Assembly: GCA_016235555.1 (NCBI GenBank)
Contig: JACRKC010000005.1
Location: 1-64,000, forward strand
Direction of reading: 5' to 3'
From: Verrucomicrobiota bacterium
GTDB lineage: Bacteria > Verrucomicrobiota > Verrucomicrobiia > Opitutales > Opitutaceae
DNA: 64,000 nt
Shown here: in pieces, positions 16,852 to 25,159 of the stretch
Position numbering within the stretch: position 1 is the stretch's first letter
How the letters are laid out: each line of letters starts with the position of its first letter
Notes under the pieces: generated by a model
What the model saw: the letters and a program-made list of their open reading frames with translations, nothing else
What the model was told of the DNA's origin: nothing
Databases searched by the model: none
Position numbers and translations under genes: made by a program

Positions 16852-18147
16852 ATGAATATCGACTGGAAATCCCGCGCTGTCGCCGCCGCCGAGGCCGTCT
16901 CGTTCGTGCGCAGCGGAACCAATCTCTTCGTGCATGGCGCCTGCGCCACACCCGCCCCGCTGCTGGAGGCGCTGTGCGAACGCCATGATCTCGCCGACGT
17001 GAAGCTCTACCACCTTCACACCGCGGGCCCCGCCCCGTGGACCGCCGCCGGCCGCGAAGCGGAATACCGGTCCGTCTCGCTCTTCACGGGCGCCCCGCTG
17101 CGCGAGCCCGTGGCCGCCGGCCGCGCCGACTTCGTGCCCATCTTCCTCTCCGACATCCCCGGTCTGTTCCTCTCCGGTTCCGTGGCCCTCGACGTCGCGT
17201 TTCTCCAGGTTTCCCCGCCCGACAAACACGGGATGTGCTCCCTCGGCACCTCGTGCGACGCCGCCAAGGCCGCTTCCGAGATGGCCCGCATCGTGATCGC
17301 AGAAATCAACGAGCAGATGCCGCGCACCCATGGCAACAACGTGCTGCCCTTCGATCGCATCCACGCCTTCGTCGCGACCAACCGCCCGCTGCACGAGCAT
17401 CATCCCGAGCCCGAGACGCCCGTCGAAGCGCGCATCGGCGAACTCGTCGCCGATCTCGTCGAGGACGGCTCCACGCTGCAAATGGGCATCGGCGGCATCC
17501 CCGACGCCACGCTCGCCCGTCTCCACAACAAGCGCGACCTCGGCATCCACACCGAGATGTTTTCGGACCGGGTGGTCGATCTCTACGAGTCCGGCGCCAT
17601 CACCAACCGCCACAAGACCGTCGGCATGGGCCGCATCGTGACGAGCTTCATCAACGGCACGAAACGTCTCTTCGACTTCGTCCACGACAATCCCATGGTC
17701 TCGTTCTACCCGTGCGACTGGACGAACGACACCTCCGTCATCCGGAAAAATCCGAAGGTCGTCGCCATCAACTCCGCGATCCAGATCGACCTCACCGGCC
17801 AGGTGTGCGCCGATTCGATCGGCCACCGCATCTTCTCCGGCATCGGCGGCCAGATGGATTTCATCCGCGGCGCCGCGCTCTCGAAGGGCGGCAAGCCCAT
17901 CATCGCCCTGCCCTCCACCGCCGCCGGCGGCAAGGTCTCGCGCCTCGTCGTCCAGCTCAACGCCGGCGCCGGGGTCGTCACGACCCGCGGCCACGTGCAC
18001 TGGGTCGTCACCGAATACGGCGCGGTGAACCTCCACGGCCGCTCGCTCCGCGAGCGCGCCGATGCGCTGATCTCCATCGCGCATCCGGATTTCCGCGCCG
18101 GCCTGCGCAAGGACCTCGCCCAGGCGCGGCATTTCCCGGCCAAATAA
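16852..18147 (+). CDS. Acetyl-CoA hydrolase / CoA-transferase (Cat1/Ach1 family)
   Basis: A 431-residue cytoplasmic enzyme of the acetyl-CoA hydrolase/transferase family, which moves CoA between carboxylic acids (acetate, succinate, 4-hydroxybutyrate or propionate types). The family marks are present: GIGGIPDA before the catalytic Glu235 in HTEMFSD, ESGAITNRHK, and the C-terminal block QMDFIRGA...GGKPIIALPSTA...VVTEYGAVNL. The exact acyl substrates cannot be told from sequence alone. ATG at 16852 is used; the upstream TTG at 16804 would add only 16 unconserved residues. The gene lies alone between hemN and a PocR-AraC regulator, which may control it. Confidence 0.88.
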   Translation: MNIDWKSRAVAAAEAVSFVRSGTNLFVHGACATPAPLLEALCERHDLADVKLYHLHTAGPAPWTAAGREAEYRSVSLFTGAPLREPVAAGRADFVPIFLSDIPGLFLSGSVALDVAFLQVSPPDKHGMCSLGTSCDAAKAASEMARIVIAEINEQMPRTHGNNVLPFDRIHAFVATNRPLHEHHPEPETPVEARIGELVADLVEDGSTLQMGIGGIPDATLARLHNKRDLGIHTEMFSDRVVDLYESGAITNRHKTVGMGRIVTSFINGTKRLFDFVHDNPMVSFYPCDWTNDTSVIRKNPKVVAINSAIQIDLTGQVCADSIGHRIFSGIGGQMDFIRGAALSKGGKPIIALPSTAAGGKVSRLVVQLNAGAGVVTTRGHVHWVVTEYGAVNLHGRSLRERADALISIAHPDFRAGLRKDLAQARHFPAK

Positions 18148-18341
18148 CGCGGACTCCCGCCGCGCCGCCCCGGCCGCGCCGGCGCCACGCCCGCGCGGCC
18201 TTCGCGCGCTTATGGGCGCGATTAACTCCCTGAGTAAACGGCGCCTTATCGCGGCCAGAGTTGCGCTGCTGAATCACGCTCCGGCGCCCGCGGGTGCGAT
18301 TCGCCGTTGCACCGCGCATTTTTTGCCCTCACTTTTCCGGC

Positions 18342-19256
18342 GTGATTTCGGCCGAAAAACTACCCGCCCAACAGAGCCGCGCCGTGGTCGCGCAGCTGAA
18401 ACGGTCGCAGATTTACCGCGACTACGAGCAGGCGTTTCGCGAAACCACCGGCCTCCCCATCGCGCTGCGCCCGATCGAGGCGTTTGACCTCCCGCATCAC
18501 GGCGACCCGAAGGAAAATCCGTTTTGTGCGCTCATGTCGCGCAGCAATCACTCCTGCGCCGCCTGCCTGCAGCTCCAGAAACGCGTCGAGGAGGAGGCCC
18601 GCCTCGAGCCGAAGACCCTCAAGTGTTTTGCCGGCCTGTGCGACTCCGCCGTGCCGGTGCGCGTCGGCGAGAACCTCGTGGCCTTTCTCCAGACGGGGCA
18701 GATCATGCTCCACCAGCCGAAAAAGACCGAGTTCACCAAGGCCACGCGCTCGCTGTTCAGCTGGGGCACCGAAGTCGACATGAAGCGCCTCGAGGAGGCG
18801 TATTTCCAGACCCGGGTCGTCAACCGGAAGCAGCACGAGTCGATCATCCGTCTGCTCACGATCTTCGCGCAGCACCTCTCCAGCCTCAGCAACCAGCTCA
18901 TGGTGCAGGAGGCCACCGCCGAGTCCCCCGCGGTCGCCAAGGCCCGCGTCTTCATCGCCGAACATCAGAGCGAGGAGTTGTCGCTCTCCCAGGTCGCCTC
19001 GGCGGTCAACATGAGCGCCTTCTATTTCTGCAAGACCTTCAAGAAGGCCACGGGCATGACGTTCACCGAATATCTCGCCCGCGTGCGCGTCGAGAAGGTG
19101 AAGAATCTTCTGCTCAATCCGCACAAGCGCGTGAGCGAGGCCGCCTACGAGGCCGGGTTCCAGTCGCTCTCGCAGTTCAACCGCGTGTTCCGCCGCATCG
19201 CCGGCGAGTCGCCGTCGGTCTACCGCGAGCGCATCCACGGTCCGAACCACAGTTGA
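18342..19256 (+). CDS. AraC-family regulator with PocR sensory domain
   Basis: A 304-residue transcription regulator. The N-terminal ~160 residues match a PocR ligand-binding domain, with the conserved cysteine pattern NPFCALM...CAAC...KCFAGLCD and the motif VPVRVGENLVAFLQTGQI. The C-terminal ~100 residues are an AraC double helix-turn-helix (SLSQVASAVNMSAFYFCKTFKKATG, then VSEAAYEAGFQSLSQFNRVFRR). PocR domains bind small organic ligands or redox/metal cues. No ATG fits: GTG at 18342 is chosen because VISAEKLPAQQ starts the conserved region; GTG at 18294 is the alternative. It may control the CoA-transferase gene upstream or the cbb3 cluster downstream. Confidence 0.85.
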   Translation: MISAEKLPAQQSRAVVAQLKRSQIYRDYEQAFRETTGLPIALRPIEAFDLPHHGDPKENPFCALMSRSNHSCAACLQLQKRVEEEARLEPKTLKCFAGLCDSAVPVRVGENLVAFLQTGQIMLHQPKKTEFTKATRSLFSWGTEVDMKRLEEAYFQTRVVNRKQHESIIRLLTIFAQHLSSLSNQLMVQEATAESPAVAKARVFIAEHQSEELSLSQVASAVNMSAFYFCKTFKKATGMTFTEYLARVRVEKVKNLLLNPHKRVSEAAYEAGFQSLSQFNRVFRRIAGESPSVYRERIHGPNHS

Positions 19257-19262
19257 CCGGGA

Positions 19263-19337
19263 GGTGGAGCGCGTTGCCCCCAACGCGCTGAGGCGTTTCG
19301 TCCGCCCCAACCAGCGCGTTGGTCTCAACGCGCCACC
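19263..19337. repeat. Family B repeat, full copy
   Basis: GGTGGAGCGCGTTGCCCCCA with ACGCGCTG on the left and CCAGCGCGTTGGTCTCAACG with CGCCACC on the right. It fills the gap between the convergent AraC gene and the next minus-strand gene, so it may act as their shared terminator. Confidence 0.85.
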
Positions 19338-19346
19338 CCGCGAGCC

Positions 19347-19811
19347 TCAGTGCGCGTGCACGTGCGCCGGACTTGGCGTCGGGCACGGCTGCGTCCGATA
19401 CTGGCAGATCGAGCAGAACGACTCGATTTCGCGCCGCGAGATTTCTCGCATCACGAGCTTCAACGTCGAGAAGGCGTTGTCGCGATTGTCCGGATCGAGG
19501 CCCGGCGTCTCGGCCTGCACCAGCACCAGCGCCTCTTCGAGCGCCTGGCAGCCCGCCGCGAAGTAGACCAGCAGCGGATTGCGTCCGCACGGGCACTCCG
19601 GCCGGTGGTCCGCGGCCGGGGCATGCCGGCGCTTCGCCGGGGCATGCCGCAGCGCGTTGAACACCTCGTCGAGGGTCCAGTCGATCATGAACACCAGCGC
19701 ATCCGGATTCGCCAGCGGGGTGTTGACGCGCTCGATGCGCAGCAAGACTTCCCACCGCGCATGGATCTCGCGACGGCGGGTAATCAGGGCGCGCACGAAC
19801 TCGTCTTGCAT
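19347..19811 (-). CDS. Hypothetical protein with cysteine motifs
   Basis: A 154-residue protein that I do not recognise. It has no signal peptide or membrane segment. Visible features are an amphipathic N-terminal half (RALITRRREIHARWEVLLRI), a CPCGR motif followed by a helix with another cysteine, and CSICQYR near the C terminus before a histidine-rich tail (HVHAH). The four or more cysteines could bind metal or an iron-sulfur cluster. It is divergent from the cbb3 cluster. ATG at 19811 is chosen; a TTG at 19925 would extend it by 38 weakly coding residues. Codon usage fits a real gene. Confidence 0.6.
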   Translation of the reverse strand: MQDEFVRALITRRREIHARWEVLLRIERVNTPLANPDALVFMIDWTLDEVFNALRHAPAKRRHAPAADHRPECPCGRNPLLVYFAAGCQALEEALVLVQAETPGLDPDNRDNAFSTLKLVMREISRREIESFCSICQYRTQPCPTPSPAHVHAH

Positions 19812-19896
19812 GGGCCGCAGTGTGCCGGGTTTGCGCACGATCTGCTCCGCCGCCGTTGCCGATTTCGGCGCATTATTTGCCGTGGTTGCTTCTGGA

Positions 19897-19911
19897 CCCC
19901 GCAAAATTTGC
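19897..19911. promoter_or_regulatory. Candidate operator, CCGCAA-type palindrome (site 4)
   Basis: CCCCGCAAAATTTGC contains the perfect 11 bp palindrome GCAAAATTTGC, about 95 bases before the small gene that opens the cbb3 cluster. It resembles the sites before resB (10530) and the small cytochrome (8176). No classical FNR box was found here. Confidence 0.35.
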
Positions 19912-20005
19912 ACAGCGGCGGACAAGCCCTGCGGAGCCGGAAGCCGGCGCGCCCGCTACATTGGGCGTGGCAATTTCGCCGCCACGAATCCAACCTGTTT
20001 CCACC

Positions 20006-20170
20006 ATGGCCGTCGTTCCCCTTACGCTTACGATCAGTCTCTGCCTGGTCTTCACCTTCGTCGTGTTTTTCCTCCGCGAACACGCCCGCGGACGCCTGAG
20101 CAGCGCCGAGCGCGACTCGCTCCTGCCTCTCGCGGAGGAAACCCGGCACCTGCACCAGCCCAAGCGTTGA
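20006..20170 (+). CDS. Small single-pass membrane protein, possibly CcoS-like
   Basis: A 54-residue protein with one hydrophobic helix at about residues 4-23 (LTLTISLCLVFTFVVFFL) and a charged C-terminal tail (REHARGRLSSAERDSLLPLAEE). It is 105 bases upstream of ccoNO in the same direction. Size, topology and place suggest a cbb3 oxidase accessory protein; the tail vaguely recalls the DDL..PA.LPL pattern of CcoS, but the typical CcoS sequence is not clear. Function is inferred only from context. Confidence 0.55.
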   Translation: MAVVPLTLTISLCLVFTFVVFFLREHARGRLSSAERDSLLPLAEETRHLHQPKR

Positions 20171-20275
20171 GGCGCGTCCTGCCCGGCGCCGCCGGCTCCC
20201 CTTTTTCCCGCCGGCCGGTCTCCGCCGCCGGCCTTCCGTATTACCTCCCCCTCAGCCGCATCCCGTCCCTCACCC

Positions 20276-22612
20276 ATGTCTGATCGAAAAATCACCGTCG
20301 AATTCAACGACCAGATCGTCCGGCAATTCCTGCTCGCGAGCGTCCTTTGGGCCGCCGTCGGCATGCTGGTCGGTGTGCTCGTTGCCTCCCAACTCAACTT
20401 CTGGCAGCTCAACTTCCAGACCGCCTGGCTCTCGTTCGGCCGCCTGCGCCCGCTGCACACCAACGCCGTGATCTTCGCGTTCGTGGGCAACATGATGTTC
20501 GCCGGCGTCTACTACTCGACGCAGCGCCTCGTGAAGGCCCGCCTCGCGAGTGATTTCCTGTCCAAGCTCCACTTCTGGGGCTGGCAGCTCATCATCGTCG
20601 CCGCCGCGATCACGCTCCCGCTCGGCCTCACCCGCGGCAAGGAATACGCGGAACTCATCTGGCCCATCAACATCGCCGTCGCGCTCATCTGGGTCGTCTT
20701 CGCGGTGAACTTCTTCTGGACGCTCGCCAAGCGCCACGAGCCCAGCCTCTACGTCGCCATCTGGTTCTACATCGCGACGATCATCACCGTGGCGATGCTC
20801 TACATCGTCAATCACCTCTCGATCCCGACCAGCCTGCTCCACAGTTACCCGGTCTTCGCCGGCGTGCAGGACGCGCTCGTGCAGTGGTGGTATGGGCACA
20901 ACGCCGTGGCGTTCTTCCTCACCACGCCGATCCTCGGCATCATGTATTACTTCATCCCGAAGGCCGCCGAGCGCCCGGTGTATTCCTACCGCCTCTCGGT
21001 CGTGCACTTCTGGTCCCTCGTCTTCGTCTACATCTGGGCCGGCCCGCACCACCTCCTCAACACCGCGCTCCCCGGCTGGCTGCAGACGCTCGGCATGACC
21101 TTCTCGCTCATGCTCTGGGCGCCCTCCTGGGGCGGCATGTTGAACGGCCTGCTCACCCTCCGCGGCCGGTGGGACCTTCTCCGCACCGATCCGGTGATCA
21201 AGTTCATGGCCGCCGCCGTGACCTTCTACGGCATGGCCACGTTCGAGGGGCCGTTGCTCTCGATCAAATCCGTCAACGCCCTCGGTCACTACACCGACTG
21301 GATCATCGGCCATGTGCACGCCGGCGCGCTCGGCTGGAACGGCTTCATGGCCGCCGGCATGATCTACTGGCTCGTTCCGCGGCTCTGGAACAAGCCGCTC
21401 TACTCCACCTCGCTCGCCAACCTCCACTTCTGGCTCGGGACCGTCGGCATCCTCCTCTACGTCGCCGCCATGTGGACCAGCGGCATCACGCAAGGCGTGA
21501 TGCTCGGCGCCACGACCGACAACGGCACCGTCCTCGCCTACCCCAACTTCCTCGACACCCTCAACACCATCCGCCCGCTCATGCTCATGCGCGTGGTCGG
21601 CGGCGGACTGTTCCTCGTCGGCTGGCTCCTCCTCGTCTATAATCTCTGGCAGACGCTCCGCGGCGCGCAGCCGGTGAACGGCTCCGTCGAGTTCTACGCC
21701 GACAGCCACGAGGCCGAGGGCGACACCAGGCTCACGCTCATCGGCGCGATCCTCAATCCGCCCGTGCTCTTTTCGGTGCTCGGCACCGGCTTCGCCTGCG
21801 CCTGGATGTTCGGGGCCAATCTCGTGAGCATCGCCGGCCTCGTCGGCACCATCCTCTGCGCCATCCTCGCCTACGCCCACTGGGAGTCGCGCGGCCAGGC
21901 GTGGGGCGCGTGGTATGACAAGCTCCTCGTCAACTCCCTGCCCTTCACGATCCTCACCTTCATCGCGGTCGTCGCCGGTGGCCTGATCCAGATCATCCCG
22001 ACGGTCATCGCCCACCGCGCCGCCACCGTCGAGGATCGCCGTCAAATCCCCTACTCGCCGCTCGAACTCGCCGGCCGCGACATCTACGTGCGCGAAGGCT
22101 GCTACACCTGCCACTCGCAGATGATCCGCACGCTCGTCCCGGATGTGCTCCGCTACGGCCGCCTCGGCGTCACCGCCGACTATTCGCGCCTCGGCGAATC
22201 CATCTACGACCATCCGTTCCAGTGGGGCTCCAAGCGCAACGGCCCCGACCTCGCCCACGTCGGCGGCAAATACAACCACGTCTGGCACCTCCGTCACATG
22301 GAGAACCCGCGCCAAATCTCGGTCGGTTCCAACATGCCGTCCTACCCGTGGCTGCTCACCAGCGACACCGACGTCGCCGCCCTCCCCGGCAAGCTCTCCG
22401 TGCAACGCACGCTCGGCACCCCGTATCCGGACTGGACACCCGCGCAGATCGGCAAGCTCGTCAACGACCAGGCCAAGGAGATCTCGGCCGACCTCAAGGC
22501 CAGCGGCGCCTACGTCGCCCCGGAGAAGGAGATCGTCGCCCTCATCGCCTACCTCCAGCACCTCGGCAAATACGAAACCGTCGCCCCGGCGAAACCCGTC
22601 GCTGCGAAATAA
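20276..22612 (+). CDS. ccoNO: cbb3-type cytochrome c oxidase, fused subunits I and II (CcoNO)
   Basis: A 778-residue fusion of the catalytic subunit CcoN (about residues 1-470, twelve-helix haem-copper oxidase core) and the monohaem subunit CcoO. Haem and copper ligand motifs are present: RPLHTNAVIF, WWYGHNAVAFFL, GPHHLLNTALPGW and GHVHAGALGWNG. The CcoO part has a membrane anchor near residue 560 and one haem-c site CYTCH (609-613), followed by SQMIRTLVPDVLRYG and the ligand methionine in SNMPSYPWL. The complex reduces oxygen with high affinity at the cell membrane. CcoN-CcoO fusions are known from several phyla including Bacteroidetes. It is followed at once by ccoQ and ccoP. Confidence 0.95.
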   Translation: MSDRKITVEFNDQIVRQFLLASVLWAAVGMLVGVLVASQLNFWQLNFQTAWLSFGRLRPLHTNAVIFAFVGNMMFAGVYYSTQRLVKARLASDFLSKLHFWGWQLIIVAAAITLPLGLTRGKEYAELIWPINIAVALIWVVFAVNFFWTLAKRHEPSLYVAIWFYIATIITVAMLYIVNHLSIPTSLLHSYPVFAGVQDALVQWWYGHNAVAFFLTTPILGIMYYFIPKAAERPVYSYRLSVVHFWSLVFVYIWAGPHHLLNTALPGWLQTLGMTFSLMLWAPSWGGMLNGLLTLRGRWDLLRTDPVIKFMAAAVTFYGMATFEGPLLSIKSVNALGHYTDWIIGHVHAGALGWNGFMAAGMIYWLVPRLWNKPLYSTSLANLHFWLGTVGILLYVAAMWTSGITQGVMLGATTDNGTVLAYPNFLDTLNTIRPLMLMRVVGGGLFLVGWLLLVYNLWQTLRGAQPVNGSVEFYADSHEAEGDTRLTLIGAILNPPVLFSVLGTGFACAWMFGANLVSIAGLVGTILCAILAYAHWESRGQAWGAWYDKLLVNSLPFTILTFIAVVAGGLIQIIPTVIAHRAATVEDRRQIPYSPLELAGRDIYVREGCYTCHSQMIRTLVPDVLRYGRLGVTADYSRLGESIYDHPFQWGSKRNGPDLAHVGGKYNHVWHLRHMENPRQISVGSNMPSYPWLLTSDTDVAALPGKLSVQRTLGTPYPDWTPAQIGKLVNDQAKEISADLKASGAYVAPEKEIVALIAYLQHLGKYETVAPAKPVAAK

Positions 22613-22624
22613 TCCCCCTCCCCC

Positions 22625-22816
22625 ATGTTCCGCCGCCTCCTCCTCGAAGACGCCGCCGCGTGGTTCACGCTCACGGCCTTCATCACCGCCGCCACGATCT
22701 ACGCCGCGTTCACTTGGCGCGCCGTGCGCATGAAGCGCCCGCAAGCCGATCGTTTTGCCCAGCTCCCCTTCGAAACCGCCACGCCCGCCGCCCGCCATGA
22801 CACCGACGCCTCCTAA
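22625..22816 (+). CDS. ccoQ: CcoQ-like small cbb3 oxidase subunit
   Basis: A 63-residue protein with one membrane helix (residues 12-31, WFTLTAFITAATIYAAFTW) and a basic, proline-containing tail. Its place between ccoNO (12 bases away) and ccoP (overlap of 20 bases) identifies it as the CcoQ component, which stabilises the association of CcoP with the catalytic core. Sequence similarity in this family is low, so the call rests on size, topology and position. Confidence 0.75.
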   Translation: MFRRLLLEDAAAWFTLTAFITAATIYAAFTWRAVRMKRPQADRFAQLPFETATPAARHDTDAS

Positions 22817-23402
22817 CCAAATTCCGGAGGACGCCCTGCGTCCGCACACCTACGACGGCATCCAGGAATACGACAAACGCCTCCCCAACTGGTGGCTCTA
22901 CACGCTCTACGTGACCATCGTGTTCTGGGTCGGCTACTGGGCCTACTACGAGTGGTTCCGCGTCGGCCTGAACGGCCCCCAGGCGGTCGAAAAAGCCATG
23001 GCCAGAATCGAGGCCGACAAACTCGCCGCCAACGCCGCCAACAAACTCGACGACGCCTCGCTCTGGAAAATGAGCCAGAACGCCGCCTTCACCGCCGCGG
23101 GCAAGGCCACCTTCGACACCACGTGCGCCGCCTGCCACTTCACGTCCATGCGCGGCAAGAGCGAAAACCCGGCCGCCATCGGCCCCGACCTCACCGACAC
23201 CAAGTGGATCCACGGCGGCAAGCCCACCGAGATCTACGACCTCATCACCAAGGGCGTGCTCGCCAAAGGCATGCCCACGTGGGGGCCCGTCCTCGGCGCC
23301 AAGAAAATCACGGAAGTCACCGCCTACATCCTCAGCAAGCACCAGGAGGGCGAGCCCATCGTCCTCGAAGCGCCTGCTCCCGCCGCCGCGCCGCCCAAGT
23401 AA
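22797..23402 (+). CDS. ccoP: cbb3 oxidase subunit III (CcoP), monohaem form
   Basis: A 201-residue membrane-anchored cytochrome c passing electrons to CcoNO. It begins with the CcoP/FixP N-terminal signature (YDGIQEYDKRLPNWWLYTLY, residues 19-38) and a helix at 33-51. Only one haem-c motif is present, CAACH at 110-114; the standard protein has two and is about 290-300 residues, so one cytochrome domain is missing. The ATG at 22797 overlaps the end of ccoQ. Shortened monohaem CcoP forms occur in some lineages, but this alters the electron entry route. Confidence 0.9.
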   Translation: MTPTPPNQIPEDALRPHTYDGIQEYDKRLPNWWLYTLYVTIVFWVGYWAYYEWFRVGLNGPQAVEKAMARIEADKLAANAANKLDDASLWKMSQNAAFTAAGKATFDTTCAACHFTSMRGKSENPAAIGPDLTDTKWIHGGKPTEIYDLITKGVLAKGMPTWGPVLGAKKITEVTAYILSKHQEGEPIVLEAPAPAAAPPK

Positions 23403-23465
23403 GGCGGTGCGCGTTCGCCCCGACGCGACCGTTGCGCTTGGCCGCGTGTCTGCGACACTGTTCCC

Positions 23466-24932
23466 ATGTCCGCGCACACCGCCAATCTCCCCACCCGCGA
23501 GTCGGTCACGACCATCCGACCGGATGGCTCCCGCCCGTTCATGTATCCCGCCGAGTCGCGGGGCCGCTACACGCGGGCGCGGCGGATCGCGGCCTTTGTC
23601 CTCCTCGTCGTCTACCTCGCGCTGCCGTGGATCAAGATCAACGGCTACCCGGCGGTCTTCCTCGATGTGGCGGAGCGGCGCTTCCACCTGTTCGGCATCA
23701 CGCTCGCCGCCCAGGACATGTGGCTGCTGTTTTTTGTCATCACGGGCATCGGGTTTTCCCTGTTCTTCGTCACCGCGCTCCTCGGCCGCATCTGGTGCGG
23801 CTGGGCCTGTCCGCAGACGGTCTTCCTCGAACACGTCTACCGCCCGCTCGAAGCCCTGATCGAGGGCGACGCCGTCAAACGCCGCGCCCTCGACGCCGCG
23901 CCCTGGGGACCGGAGAAGATCGCCCGGCGCACCGCCAAACACGCGGTCTTCATCCTCGTTTCCGCCTTCTTCACGCATCTCTTCCTCGCCTACTTCGTTT
24001 CGCTGCCCGAAGTCTGGTCGATGGTGCGCGCCGCGCCCAGCGAACACTGGGCCACGTTCGTGTTCATGATGGCCTACACCGGCCTCACCTACTTTGTCTT
24101 CGCGTGGTTCCGCGAACAGGTCTGCATCGTCATCTGCCCCTACGGCCGCATCCAGTCCGCCCTCACCGACGACCACACCGTCACGATCAGCTACGACGCG
24201 CGGCGCGGTGAACCGCGCATGAGCGTCGCCGAGGCCAGGCGCTGGACCACCGCCGCCGCGGGCAAACCCGGCGATTGCGTCGATTGCCTGCGCTGCATCC
24301 ACGTCTGCCCCACCGGCATCGACATCCGCCAGGGCATGCAACTGGAGTGCGTCGGCTGCACCGCCTGCATCGATGCGTGCGACGACGTGATGACGCGCCT
24401 CAAGCGGCCCATGGGGCTGATCCGCTACGCTTCGCAAAACAACCTCGCCGGCCGCCCCACGCGCTGGGTCCGCCCCCGCACCATCCTCTACTGCATCCTC
24501 CTGTTCGTCGGCATCGGCGTCGCCTCCTGGGCCCTTTCAACGGTCAAACCCGCCAGCTTCCTCGTCACCCGCATGACGGGCGCCCCCTACATCGTCGACG
24601 AGACCTCCGTGCGAAATCAGTATTTCGTCCGGCTGGTCAACAAGCGCAACACCACGGAGCGCTTCGTGCTGAAGCTCAAGGACGCGCCCGCCGATGCCCA
24701 GCGCACCGGCTTCGACGGCCCGGTCGTAGTCGGCCCCCTGGGCGAAGTGGTGCAGCCGCTCGTGTTGCAGCAGCCGCGCGCGTCCTACACCGGACCGTTC
24801 CACTTCGAAGTGCGCGTCGAGGACGCCGCGGGCCGGTTCCACCTCGAACGCAAAGTCGATTTCCTCGGGCCCGAAGCCCGCCTGCTGCGCGAGGACGACG
24901 AGGAGCGGAGGAAAAATGCCCCCGGAAAATAA
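23466..24932 (+). CDS. ccoG: cbb3 oxidase accessory protein CcoG (FixG), polyferredoxin
   Basis: A 488-residue membrane protein needed for cbb3 oxidase biogenesis, thought to reduce copper for delivery to the catalytic subunit. Several helices lie in the first half, including GRIWCGWACPQTVFLEH (about residue 110-126) with a conserved cysteine pair. Two 4Fe-4S motifs follow: CVDCLRCIHVCPTG and CVGCTACIDACD (about residues 276-307). A C-terminal immunoglobulin-like domain (IG_FixG/DUF4981 type) completes it. It has the full family length and lies 63 bases after ccoP. Confidence 0.93.
   Translation: MSAHTANLPTRESVTTIRPDGSRPFMYPAESRGRYTRARRIAAFVLLVVYLALPWIKINGYPAVFLDVAERRFHLFGITLAAQDMWLLFFVITGIGFSLFFVTALLGRIWCGWACPQTVFLEHVYRPLEALIEGDAVKRRALDAAPWGPEKIARRTAKHAVFILVSAFFTHLFLAYFVSLPEVWSMVRAAPSEHWATFVFMMAYTGLTYFVFAWFREQVCIVICPYGRIQSALTDDHTVTISYDARRGEPRMSVAEARRWTTAAAGKPGDCVDCLRCIHVCPTGIDIRQGMQLECVGCTACIDACDDVMTRLKRPMGLIRYASQNNLAGRPTRWVRPRTILYCILLFVGIGVASWALSTVKPASFLVTRMTGAPYIVDETSVRNQYFVRLVNKRNTTERFVLKLKDAPADAQRTGFDGPVVVGPLGEVVQPLVLQQPRASYTGPFHFEVRVEDAAGRFHLERKVDFLGPEARLLREDDEERRKNAPGK
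24907..24911 (+). promoter_or_regulatory. Shine-Dalgarno sequence for the small FixH-position ORF
   Basis: GGAGG, four bases before the ATG at 24916, inside the end of ccoG. It is one of the few strong ribosome binding sites in the window and is the main support for the short overlapping gene. Confidence 0.7.
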
Positions 24933-25083
24933 CCCGACCGCCGCCCGCCCCTCCCGCCTCTGGGTCTGGGTGCTCGGCGCTTTCCTCCTGCAAGCCGCCG
25001 CTTGGACGGCGTGGCTCGTCATCGCCTCGAAAAACAAAGTGGCCGAGGTGCCCCTCGTGACTTCCGGAGGTGGCGCGCGTTGA
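24916..25083 (+). CDS. Short membrane protein at the ccoH/fixH position
   Basis: A 55-residue ORF overlapping ccoG by 17 bases and preceded by a strong GGAGG. It has one helix (about residues 15-37, LWVWVLGAFLLQAAAWTAWLVI). In cbb3 clusters this slot usually holds CcoH/FixH (about 150 residues), also an N-terminal single-helix protein, so this may be a remnant or a minimal form. The last residues GGGAR and the TGA stop come from the left arm of the family B repeat at 25069, so repeat insertion may have truncated it. Confidence 0.6.
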   Translation: MPPENNPTAARPSRLWVWVLGAFLLQAAAWTAWLVIASKNKVAEVPLVTSGGGAR

Positions 25084-25141
25084 TCCCAACGCGCTGTTGG
25101 ATTCCCGCCGCGAAACGCCCGTCGGGATCAACCCGCCGCGC
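25069..25141. repeat. Family B repeat overlapping a stop codon
   Basis: GGTGGCGCGCGTTGATCCCA followed by ACGCGC on the left; GTCGGGATCAACCCGCCGCG on the right. The stop TGA of the preceding small ORF lies in GCGTTGATCCC. The element ends 19 bases before the next start. Confidence 0.8.
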
Positions 25142-25159
25142 TCGCCCACGAACCCCAAA

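Noticed and set aside
19812-20005. FNR/Anr box upstream of the cbb3 cluster
   Set aside because: No TTGAT-N4-ATCAA-like site was found in this gap; only the CCGCAA-type palindrome is present.
20270-22849. An 859-codon minus-strand frame over ccoNO
   Set aside because: Antisense to an obvious haem-copper oxidase; the product is acidic low-complexity sequence.
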